A stretch of 38,157 nucleotides of DNA from Defluviitaleaceae bacterium (GTDB lineage Bacteria > Bacillota > Clostridia > Lachnospirales > WRAA01). The DNA lies in the NCBI GenBank assembly GCA_009780445.1, contig WRAA01000001.1:1-38157 (forward strand), read 5' to 3'. Position numbers and translations under genes: made by a program. The first letter of the stretch is position 1. Every line of letters starts with the position of its first letter. A model generated the notes under the pieces. The model was not told where the DNA came from. It worked only from the letters and a program-made list of their open reading frames with translations, and made no database searches. Positions 31,701-38,157 of this stretch are shown one piece after another.

Positions 31701-33209
31701 CTAGCGTATAAAGTCGGCCAGGGTGAGCTGCAGCACGCTTGCGCCGACGCGCAGTGACGCTTCATAGGCGGCGCGCGCCATTGCCATAAACGTGGCGACT
31801 TCGGCCAGGTCTGCGTCCTCGTTGTCGGAGATAAGCTCGCGGAAGTTGAGCTGATCCTCTTCCAGGCGCAGGCGGATCATGTCGAGCCGCTGCATACGGC
31901 TTCCGTGGTCGGCCTCTTGGCGTGATATCTGCTGGTAGTGCGTGTCGATACGCGCCAACATGCTGTTGAAGCGGTTCTGCATGGCCGTGTTTATCTGGGA
32001 ATTTTCGGCGGCGATCTGTTGGGTCAGCGCGGCCTGGACCTGTTCGTCAGTCCAGTTTGGCTCGGCGTTTCTTATGGCTTGCTCGAGAGCCTGCGGGTTC
32101 GAGAGCATCCCCTCCATGGAGTTCACAAAGCGGATGAGTTCGCGCAGGTCGGCGTGGAGCTTGTCGGTGACTACGTTTCGCGCCAGCGTATTGATGGGTA
32201 TGCGGGTGTTGAAGCTGAACTCGAACTCCAGCCGCTGGTCTGTGATGCTGCCGATGTCGTTATGGAAATGGGCGATGTTGTAGTCGATAAGATCTTGTGC
32301 TGTATAGCCGAATACATCCAGTGCATCCGCGCTGGTGGAGGTGCTTTCGCTGATGTCGAAGCTGTTGAAGTAGATCTTGGGGTTAAGTTCGCCCGCGGTG
32401 AAACCTTCGCGCACAAAGCGCACGTTCATCTCGTTGCTTTGCAGAAGATTTGCCACATTGCTGCCGAGGATCAGTTCGCCGGTGGCCTCGATAAAGTGTA
32501 TGTCGTCAGGATCCGGATCGTATGCAGTGAGGTCGGCGATATGGGCATTGGCGGCGTTGAAGGGTACAAGATTACCGGTCCAGCCGGCTAAGCTTACCTC
32601 AATTTCGGGGATGTTGCCGGCATAGGCCAGCTTGATTATGCGCACGCCTTCGCGCAGCTGCACGGCGTTGAGCGGGTTTGACGAGTCGCGCTGGATTACG
32701 TTGGTGGTCTCCATATCGGCGAAGCGGAAGTGCTGCTCCACCGCGAACACCAGGTCCGGCTGATCCACTTCGAAAATGGGCGGGTGGTTCGTGCGGAAGC
32801 CCGAGAACACGTAACGCCCGGCATAGGGGGTGTTCATGAAGGAGCCAAGCTGCGCCTTCATCTGGCTGATGGTGTTGATGATGGCCTGACGTTCTTGCAG
32901 CTGTTTGTCGGCGTTTATCGCGCTGTTAAAGTTGTTGCGCATATTGGTGACAACTTCGGTAACGCCGATGAAGGCGGCGTCGGTGGCACCCATCCAGGAA
33001 AGGCCTTGGCCTACGTTGCGCATGTACTGCTGTGTTTCACGCAGGCTTGTGCGGAACTTCAGGGCGCGGGCGGCAAGGATCGGGTCGTCCGAAGGGAAGG
33101 TTATGCGCTTGCCCGACGCAAGCTGGTTGGCAAGATTGTCCATACGGTTCATGTTGCGCGTGAGATTCAGCATCATGCGGTTGGACATCATTTGGTTCGT
33201 TACTCGCAT
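31701..33209 (-). CDS. flgL: Flagellar hook-filament junction protein FlgL
   Basis: This exported structural protein (HAP3) links the hook cap protein FlgK to the flagellin filament. The N-terminal helix RVTNQMMSNRMMLNLTRNMNR and LASGKRITFPSDDPILAARAL match the flagellin/FlgL N-domain. The C-terminal helix VATFMAMARAAYEASLRVGA ending LTLADFIR matches its partner. At 502 residues it is longer than the ~300 of enteric FlgL, with a beta-rich central insertion at about 140-330, common in Clostridia. No cleavable signal is present, as expected for type III flagellar export. GGGGG precedes the ATG. It follows the second flgK gene by 12 bases. Confidence 0.92.
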   Translation of the reverse strand: MRVTNQMMSNRMMLNLTRNMNRMDNLANQLASGKRITFPSDDPILAARALKFRTSLRETQQYMRNVGQGLSWMGATDAAFIGVTEVVTNMRNNFNSAINADKQLQERQAIINTISQMKAQLGSFMNTPYAGRYVFSGFRTNHPPIFEVDQPDLVFAVEQHFRFADMETTNVIQRDSSNPLNAVQLREGVRIIKLAYAGNIPEIEVSLAGWTGNLVPFNAANAHIADLTAYDPDPDDIHFIEATGELILGSNVANLLQSNEMNVRFVREGFTAGELNPKIYFNSFDISESTSTSADALDVFGYTAQDLIDYNIAHFHNDIGSITDQRLEFEFSFNTRIPINTLARNVVTDKLHADLRELIRFVNSMEGMLSNPQALEQAIRNAEPNWTDEQVQAALTQQIAAENSQINTAMQNRFNSMLARIDTHYQQISRQEADHGSRMQRLDMIRLRLEEDQLNFRELISDNEDADLAEVATFMAMARAAYEASLRVGASVLQLTLADFIR

Positions 33210-33221
33210 AGTATCCCCCTT

Positions 33222-35075
33222 TTAGAAGTTGCCCAGACGGTTGATTGTCAGGTCGTAGATTCCGTCGATAACGTTGATAAGCTGTGCCGCGGCTTGGTAG
33301 ATATGCTGGAAGCGCATCATGTTTACGATCTCTTCGCTGGTGTCCACGCCCATTACGGATATACGCTGGATGTCCACGGACTGCACGATGTCGTTGTAGT
33401 TTTCTTCGAAGCGCAGAGCCTGTCTCAGGTCTACGCCCAGTTCGCCGGAGATGGAGATTAGGAAGTCTTGCAGACGGCCTTGAGCAAACAGGCCGCTGTA
33501 GTTGTTCACGGCAAGGAAGCCCAGTATCACGTCATTGAAGCTTTCGCCCGTGTTGTTGTTGGACGATACGGCGAGCCAGTCCGGGTTTTGCATCAGAATC
33601 TCGTTTACGCCGAAGTTCAGGAAGGCTTGCGAACGCCAGTTAGGGTTGCTGTCGTCGCCCAGCACGAACATGTTGTGCAGGACATTGCCCGGCACGTGGG
33701 ACACATCGCGGTTGCCGGCAGGCACTGCCCCGGGGATGGGTTGGCCGTTGCGGTTTAAGCCGTAGTTCATAGCATCGGCGAAGGTGCGCACCAGGGTGTT
33801 GAACTGGTTCATGTAGTGCGGTATGCCCTTGAAGTTGGTGGTGCGGCCTATTTCTATGCGGTTGAGGTTTGCGGGGTCGAAGTTTGGTGGGAAGGTGTCC
33901 ACGGTTAGCGTAAAGAAGGGCTGATTGCCTGGCGTGCCTGGGTTCCACACCAAGTTTGTGTAGTCGATTTCGATGACGCGGTCGTCGTAATTGAAGAGGG
34001 TTATGCGGCCTTGGTCGTTGAGGTCATCGCGGTGCGGCGCGGGTATCGTAAGCACCGTGCCGTTGAAGTCTCCGGCTGTTACGGCCATGCTGATGTGTGT
34101 GCCGTTGTTGCCGTCGCGCACGTCCAGCAGACCACGAAGCTGGCCGCGAAGCTGCGGGCTGTACATGTCGAACTGGCGGCCTCCGCGGAACTGAATGTCG
34201 AACAGGCCTACGACGTCGGTGGGGTTGCGCTCCGCGCCGGCCGGCCGGGCGACTGTCTCAAGAAGGTTGATGTTGCCGCCGCTTACGAAGTCCTGGCCGT
34301 TGATCATCACGCGGAAGTGGAGCTTGCTAAGGCCGCGTTGTTCGGGTTCAGGGAACATTCCCGCGGCGAAGTCCTCGTTGCGTTCGGTTTCGATTATGCT
34401 TACGTTCACCAGCAGCGAAAGTTCGTCGATAAGCCTTGCGCGGGAATCGCGCAGGTCGTTGGCGCGGGAGCCTGTGAGCTCTGTGCGCGCTATCTGCTCG
34501 TTGAGGCTGGCTATCTGGTTGCCCAGGCCGTTTATGCGCCCCACCATGATGTGTACCTCGGTGTTTGCGTCTATTTGCTGGCGGCGCATGGTCTGTGCCA
34601 TATTGTGTACGAAGGATTGGAGGGTGCTTGCGGTTTGCAGGACGTTTACGCGGTATACGGAGTCTCCGGCGTTGGTGCTTAGGTTTTGCAGGCTGTTGAA
34701 GAACAGGCCGAAGCCCGTGGTTGTGCCTACGCCGCCTGTGGGGGAGTCCGCCCCGCGAAGCTCGTTAAGCCCCATTTCCAGCACGCGCAGCTGCTGCGCC
34801 TGTGCCTGGAAACGCCCAAGCGTCGAGCGTTCGTTCCAGAACTTGTGGTCCAGGAATACGTTGCGGTGCTGGCCTACGCCGTAGATCTGCGCGCCTGTGC
34901 CGTACATGCCGCGGCCGTCGCGCAGATTCAGCGCGGGCAGTGCGCGGTGTTCAATGAACTGGCGCGAGAACCCGGGGCCCTGGCTGGCGATATTGTGGTT
35001 TACAACGTCCAGCCCGCCGCGAGCAAGGAACAAGGCTGTGCGGGCTACGTTAAATTCAAAGAATGCTGAGCGCAT
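33222..35075 (-). CDS. Flagellar hook-associated protein FlgK, second (divergent) copy
   Basis: This 617-residue exported protein of the FlgK (HAP1) family begins with the axial helix FFEFNVARTALFLARGGLDVVNHNIASQGPGFSRQ, split here by residue changes from the usual NNIANANTPGYSRQ. It ends with VDTSEEIVNMMRFQHIYQAAAQLINVIDGIYDLTINRLG, the conserved C-terminal helix region. The centre has FlgK-like coiled segments (INGLGNQIASLNEQIARTE, NDLRDSRARLIDELSLLVNV). It lies after another flgK and before flgL. Two consecutive flgK genes imply either a mixed junction ring or separate roles. GAAGGTG lies five bases before the ATG. A 278-base gap full of stem-loops separates it from the first copy. Confidence 0.88.
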   Translation of the reverse strand: MRSAFFEFNVARTALFLARGGLDVVNHNIASQGPGFSRQFIEHRALPALNLRDGRGMYGTGAQIYGVGQHRNVFLDHKFWNERSTLGRFQAQAQQLRVLEMGLNELRGADSPTGGVGTTTGFGLFFNSLQNLSTNAGDSVYRVNVLQTASTLQSFVHNMAQTMRRQQIDANTEVHIMVGRINGLGNQIASLNEQIARTELTGSRANDLRDSRARLIDELSLLVNVSIIETERNEDFAAGMFPEPEQRGLSKLHFRVMINGQDFVSGGNINLLETVARPAGAERNPTDVVGLFDIQFRGGRQFDMYSPQLRGQLRGLLDVRDGNNGTHISMAVTAGDFNGTVLTIPAPHRDDLNDQGRITLFNYDDRVIEIDYTNLVWNPGTPGNQPFFTLTVDTFPPNFDPANLNRIEIGRTTNFKGIPHYMNQFNTLVRTFADAMNYGLNRNGQPIPGAVPAGNRDVSHVPGNVLHNMFVLGDDSNPNWRSQAFLNFGVNEILMQNPDWLAVSSNNNTGESFNDVILGFLAVNNYSGLFAQGRLQDFLISISGELGVDLRQALRFEENYNDIVQSVDIQRISVMGVDTSEEIVNMMRFQHIYQAAAQLINVIDGIYDLTINRLGNF

Positions 35076-35173
35076 CGTAACACCTTCTCTACTATTATCG
35101 TTATGTCAATGCACGAAGAGTTTTTCAGAAAAATTAGCTGAGACTATCCGGTTTGCGATATCGCGGAGGGGCT

Positions 35174-35347
35174 TGGGGAACGAAGCGTTCCCCAGGAGGA
35201 ACGTTCCGTTCCCAATTAGCAGTAGATTTTCGGCGGCGTGTACGTCGAAAATCTGTTTAGCATTCGCAACGCGGATGCTAAACGTTCGTACAGTTTCAAA
35301 AAAATCCCGCACTTGGATTTTTTTGAACGACAAACGCGAAGCGTTTG
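35174..35347. repeat. Array of consecutive stem-loops between the two flgK genes
   Basis: The gap between 35076 and 35353 holds a series of inverted repeats: a 9-bp stem closing an AAG loop (35174-35194); the palindrome GGAACGTTCC (35198-35207); AGATTTTCG/CGAAAATCT (35224-35254); a 12-bp stem with AAC loop and one G-T pair (35256-35282); TTCAAAAAAATCC/GGATTTTTTTGAA (35295-35327, 13 bp); and CAAACGC-GAA-GCGTTTG (35331-35347). Stems differ in sequence, as in the array at 13950-14089. The A/T-rich 13-bp stem could partly terminate transcription after the first flgK and lower expression of the second. Confidence 0.75.
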
Positions 35348-35353
35348 GCGTAA

Positions 35354-37138
35354 TTATCGTCCCATTTGGTTGATGATCGTATCCATCATTGAGTCCAGCA
35401 TGTTTACCATACGTGCGTTTGCGTTGTATGCGTGCTGGAATGTAAGCATGAACGACAGCTCTTCGTCCATCGAAACGCTCATGACGGATTGGCGGCGGTT
35501 GTCGATGGCCTGCACAAGTGTGGTCTGTTCGCGCACAAAACCCAGCGCCTGGCTTGTGGCGTTGCTGTTGTCTGTTATCATTTGGCGGTAGGCGGTGTCC
35601 AGGCTCATGGGTCTGTGGTCCATGCCGAAGAACACAACGTTTTCGGACTTCCACTGCTCCATAAGATCCAGCACCAGGGTGGTGTCGTCCTGCGCGTTCG
35701 CGCTTAGGGACAGAGCCAGCAGGTTGGGGCCGCCGTCCCGCAGGAGGGCGGGGTTGATGAACACGTTGCCGATGCGGTAGAGGGTGTTTGCCTCTGTGGG
35801 GTCGTACGGGTTGGGTTGTACGTAGACATATGTTCCGCTTCCGTCGTCCACGAAGCGCGGCACATAGGTGCCGTTTGCGTAGTTTCTGACGAACACGGGC
35901 AGATGGGTGCGTTCGTTGTTTGCGTCGAAGGGTGCGTTAGGGTCGCGCTCACCGGCCGCCGTTATTGGCGACACCGCGTTGTTTATCATCGTTATAACTT
36001 GGTTGAACAGGGTGTCAATCTGCATCATGGTACGCGGGATCATGGATGTGGTGAGGTTGAATCTTATGCGGTCGTATTCAGCTTGGTCGCCGGCGAGTTG
36101 GGCGGCGGCCAGACGTTGGGGCGAGTATGAATCTTCTTCGGACAGGCCGCGGGCGATGATCAGCCCCAGCAGTCTGCCGGAGTCGTTGCCGCGGTGCGCC
36201 GCTATCTCGTCGTTTACGTCGAAGAGCAGCTGGTAGGTGCCGGAGGGTGCGTCGTAGGGAAGAACGTCGCGCGAGTTGGTGATGACGGGCAGAACCAAGT
36301 TGGTACCCGGCGCGGACTGTTTCAGGCCGATGCGGTTTACGTCTATGCCGCCGCTTAGCAGCTCACTGCCGCCGGAGCGGATGCTGACCATGCCGCGCGC
36401 GTCCTCCCAGAATGTGATGTGCAGGAGGCTTGAAAGCTCGTCCAGTGCGTTGTTGCGGCGGTCGCGCAGGTCGTTGGCGTTGTCGCCGAAGAACCAGCGG
36501 TCGTCCCGCAGGGAGTGACCCTCGTTTGCGGCGATGGACACGTTAAGCTGTGCCACTTGCTCGAGAAGCTGGTTCACGCGGATTACCGTGCTCTTGACCT
36601 GGTTGTTCAGGTTCTGCTGGTATGCGCGTAGGTGGGAGTGTACGGAGTTCATCTTATTCAGGAAGGTGACGGCGGTGGCGATAAAGTTGTTGCGCACCTC
36701 CAGGCCGGATTGGTTCACGCTTAGTTCGTTCAGCGCGTCCCATATGTCGTTGAACACGGTCTGCGTGGGCAGCGCGCCGTGCAGCTCCGACAGGAGCATC
36801 TCGATCTCGAAGCCGGTGTCGGCTATTGGCGCGTGAAAACCAAGGCGGCCCAGTTCCCGCCGGTAGGATATGTCTATGAATAGGTCGCGGATCTGCGTGG
36901 TGGACGTGACATTGGTGCCGAGGCCGCGCTGCATGGGGTCTGTGCCGCCGCGGCCGCTGTTTAAGTTGGCGCGGCTTGCGCCTTGGAAGTTGACGTATGC
37001 GAAGTTGTGCTGGAGTATGCGCTGGCGCGAAAAGCCGGGCGCGGTGGAGTTGGCCAGGTTGTGGCCGACTACGTTAAGCCCCATGCGTGCGGCATTCATG
37101 CCGCTTACAGCCACGCTTAGAGATCCTAAGTTTGCCAT
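35354..37138 (-). CDS. flgK: Flagellar hook-associated protein FlgK, first copy
   Basis: This encodes a 594-residue exported HAP1 protein that forms the first junction ring between hook and filament. The N-terminus SLSVAVSGMNAARMGLNVVGHNLANSTAPGFSRQR is the canonical flagellar rod/hook signature (written here as contiguous family-type motif: GLNVVGHNLAN then APGFSRQR). The D0/D1 coiled region includes LLEQVAQLNVSIAANEG and NDLRDRRNNALDELSSLLHI. The C-terminus SMDEELSFMLTFQHAYNANARM and DTIINQMG is the conserved closing helix. It is the better match to canonical FlgK of the two copies. An AGGAGG ribosome site precedes the ATG. It follows flgN by about 40 bases. Confidence 0.93.
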   Translation of the reverse strand: MANLGSLSVAVSGMNAARMGLNVVGHNLANSTAPGFSRQRILQHNFAYVNFQGASRANLNSGRGGTDPMQRGLGTNVTSTTQIRDLFIDISYRRELGRLGFHAPIADTGFEIEMLLSELHGALPTQTVFNDIWDALNELSVNQSGLEVRNNFIATAVTFLNKMNSVHSHLRAYQQNLNNQVKSTVIRVNQLLEQVAQLNVSIAANEGHSLRDDRWFFGDNANDLRDRRNNALDELSSLLHITFWEDARGMVSIRSGGSELLSGGIDVNRIGLKQSAPGTNLVLPVITNSRDVLPYDAPSGTYQLLFDVNDEIAAHRGNDSGRLLGLIIARGLSEEDSYSPQRLAAAQLAGDQAEYDRIRFNLTTSMIPRTMMQIDTLFNQVITMINNAVSPITAAGERDPNAPFDANNERTHLPVFVRNYANGTYVPRFVDDGSGTYVYVQPNPYDPTEANTLYRIGNVFINPALLRDGGPNLLALSLSANAQDDTTLVLDLMEQWKSENVVFFGMDHRPMSLDTAYRQMITDNSNATSQALGFVREQTTLVQAIDNRRQSVMSVSMDEELSFMLTFQHAYNANARMVNMLDSMMDTIINQMGR

Positions 37139-37180
37139 TGTTGCCTCCTGTAGCAGTTCCGCTTGTCAAGTGGGACTGCG

Positions 37181-37675
37181 TTATTGTTTAGCGTCAAAAA
37201 GGGTGGAGCGTCCGTCCGCCGCGGAAACTTCGTCAAAGCCGGGGGTGCCATCGGCCGCGCCGCGGATCAGGTTCATGGTGAAGTCCACGTAGTCCAGCGA
37301 GAACGCCAGCAGAGCCTTGTTGGAATCGTTAACTTCCTTTAGCTCATCTACTGCCGCGCGGAGCCGCTTGGCTACGGCGACCAGTGCGGGGTGTTCTTCC
37401 TGCCGGGCGATCAGCTCGGCAAGCAGGCTCAGCGTCATGTCGGACTCGTTCTTGCCCAGCACTGTGGAGATGTCGCGGGTTATTCGCACGCGCTGTTTCT
37501 CCAGCCGCTGGTTGTTGCCCACGATTATGTTCTCGACATTGGTGATCTTCTGCAGAGACTTTACGTCGTTTTGCACAAGCACCTGGCGTTTTTCATGCGA
37601 AAGAGCAAGCAGGTTCTCGTAGTTCTCTGCCTGCTCGTTCAGAACGGTCAGTAGTTCGTTTATCAGCCCGGCCAT
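37181..37675 (-). CDS. flgN: Flagellar export chaperone FlgN
   Basis: This 164-residue cytosolic, helical protein binds FlgK and FlgL and pilots them to the flagellar export gate. Features are the N-terminal helix LINELLTVLNEQAENYENLLALSHEKRQVLV, shown in parts as LNEQAENYENLL and EKRQVLVQNDVKSL, the central LEKQRVRI segment typical of FlgN, and a C-terminal helix with NDSNKALLAFSLDYVDFTMNL. It starts on a TAATG overlap with flgM and precedes its clients flgK and flgL, which supports the assignment. Confidence 0.92.
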   Translation of the reverse strand: MAGLINELLTVLNEQAENYENLLALSHEKRQVLVQNDVKSLQKITNVENIIVGNNQRLEKQRVRITRDISTVLGKNESDMTLSLLAELIARQEEHPALVAVAKRLRAAVDELKEVNDSNKALLAFSLDYVDFTMNLIRGAADGTPGFDEVSAADGRSTLFDAKQ

Positions 37676-37956
37676 TACCGGCTCCGTTCGTCTGTAAAGA
37701 CCTCGGCGATCCTGCGCGGATCCGGCTCGTAGGTTCCGTTTTCGATGCGCGCGCGTATGTCGGACACAAGGCCTTCGCGCACTTCGGGCGCGTTGGCGAT
37801 AGCCTGGAACGCTGTTGTGAAGCTTCGCGCGGAGTCAGAAACCTCCAGGGAATCGCGCCGCGCCTCCGGGCGTTGGTTGCCTGCGCGGCCTGCGCGGGCG
37901 GCGGACTGTTGTGCGGAAGCCGTCTCATATATGTTTGCAATGTTGTTGATCCTCAT
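37675..37956 (-). CDS. flgM: Anti-sigma-28 factor FlgM
   Basis: This 93-residue protein holds the flagellar sigma factor (SigD/FliA) inactive until the hook is finished and FlgM is exported. The N-terminus MRINNIANIYETASAQQ is of clostridial type. The C-terminal half carries the family pattern DSLEVSDSARSF, then VREGLVSDIRARIENGTYEPD and RRIAEVF, which contact sigma. ATG 37956 follows GGGGTGA; an in-frame ATG six codons upstream (37974) lacks a ribosome site. Its stop overlaps flgN as TAATG. It is the first flagellar gene here, preceded by a possible SigD promoter. Confidence 0.93.
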   Translation of the reverse strand: MRINNIANIYETASAQQSAARAGRAGNQRPEARRDSLEVSDSARSFTTAFQAIANAPEVREGLVSDIRARIENGTYEPDPRRIAEVFTDERSR

Positions 37957-38024
37957 TGCTTCACCCCGTTTCATTAATTGTGGACCGGATCATTGTAGAT
38001 CAAAACGTAATTTCTCTCGAAAGT

Positions 38025-38050
38025 ATTATCGGAACAAATTGTCGTTAATA
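38025..38050 (-). promoter_or_regulatory. Possible SigD (sigma-28) flagellar promoter before flgM
   Basis: On the minus strand CCGATAAT (38032-38025) matches the SigD -10 (consensus GCCGATAT) preceded at 14 bases by TATT (38050-38047), a partial match to TAAA. It lies about 70 bases before flgM. Autoregulation of flgM by SigD is known in Bacillota. The -35 is weak. Confidence 0.45.
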
Positions 38051-38157
38051 TTAGCGTTTTTCGAAAGATTTGTGTTGTTGTGAGATGTAAACAGTTCATT
38101 GGCGTTTTCTGAATGGTCGGCGGGGTCGTTTGCGCGGGCGGCGGTGTAGGAAGAGAC
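38027..38157 (-). CDS. Possible C-terminal end of an upstream gene (cut by window edge)
   Basis: One minus-strand frame is open from the window edge to a TAA stop that lies within the CCGATAA element. About 43 residues are visible: it reads ARANDPADHSENANELF, then an Asn-rich end NANINDNLFR. The first half uses the C/G-ending codons typical of the neighbours. A second frame is also open, so this is tentative. The product is not recognisable; comF-like or other flagellar-operon genes commonly precede flgM in Bacillota, but nothing here confirms that. Confidence 0.3.

Overview
The window looks like a chromosomal segment from a motile, moderately GC-rich Gram-positive anaerobe of the Clostridia (Bacillota). 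The evidence is a single-chain glycyl-tRNA synthetase, an hprK-murB-rapZ-whiA-HPr cluster, a flgM-flgN-flgK-flgL-fliW-csrA flagellar cluster, sigma-A-like promoters, strong GGAGG-type ribosome sites and a candidate type I toxin-antitoxin locus of Gram-positive type. Genus cannot be told from the sequence. No tRNA, rRNA, CRISPR array or transposase gene was seen.

Layout: (1) Positions 1-2470, minus strand: pgk-tpiA-gpmI glycolytic operon. gpmI is cut by the window edge and carries an apparent frameshift there. (2) Positions 2611-3501, plus strand: a PHP-domain phosphoesterase. (3) Positions 3503-7159, minus strand: CNNM/CBS membrane protein, lspA, an RluD-type pseudouridine synthase and a 3-hydroxyacid dehydrogenase. 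(4) Positions 7234-7397: a 164-bp palindromic mobile element (MITE-like) sitting inside the stop codon of the next gene. (5) Positions 7397-24349, minus strand: glyS followed, with TAATG coupling, by a compact nine-gene chaperone-like operon. Its genes encode a membrane coiled-coil protein, a DUF5717-like pair, an Hsp70, a large protein with a GrpE-like C-terminus, a degenerate Hsp70, another Hsp70, an Hsp70-vWA fusion and a TPR protein. (6) Positions 24500-24832: type I toxin-antitoxin candidate with convergent transcripts. (7) Positions 24916-26703, plus strand: aminopeptidase P. (8) Positions 26946-30849, plus strand: hprK, murB, rapZ, whiA and an HPr whose active-site His is replaced by Asp (Crh-like). 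(9) Positions 30924-37956, minus strand: flgM, flgN, two flgK paralogues, flgL, fliW and csrA.

The most striking part is region 5. It has four Hsp70-family ATPase genes in one operon, one of them with its nucleotide-binding motifs destroyed, together with a probable dedicated nucleotide exchange factor, scaffold-like repeat proteins and a membrane anchor. No J-domain protein is visible. I read it as a membrane-associated multi-Hsp70 assembly of unknown client, probably co-expressed with glycyl-tRNA synthetase. The gene content is visible in the sequence; the joint function is inference.

Two intergenic gaps inside operons (13950-14089 and 35174-35347) are filled by strings of consecutive stem-loops with unrelated stems, several with three-base loops. 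Long antisense ORFs across the window are shadows produced by the GC-rich codon usage and were left out.
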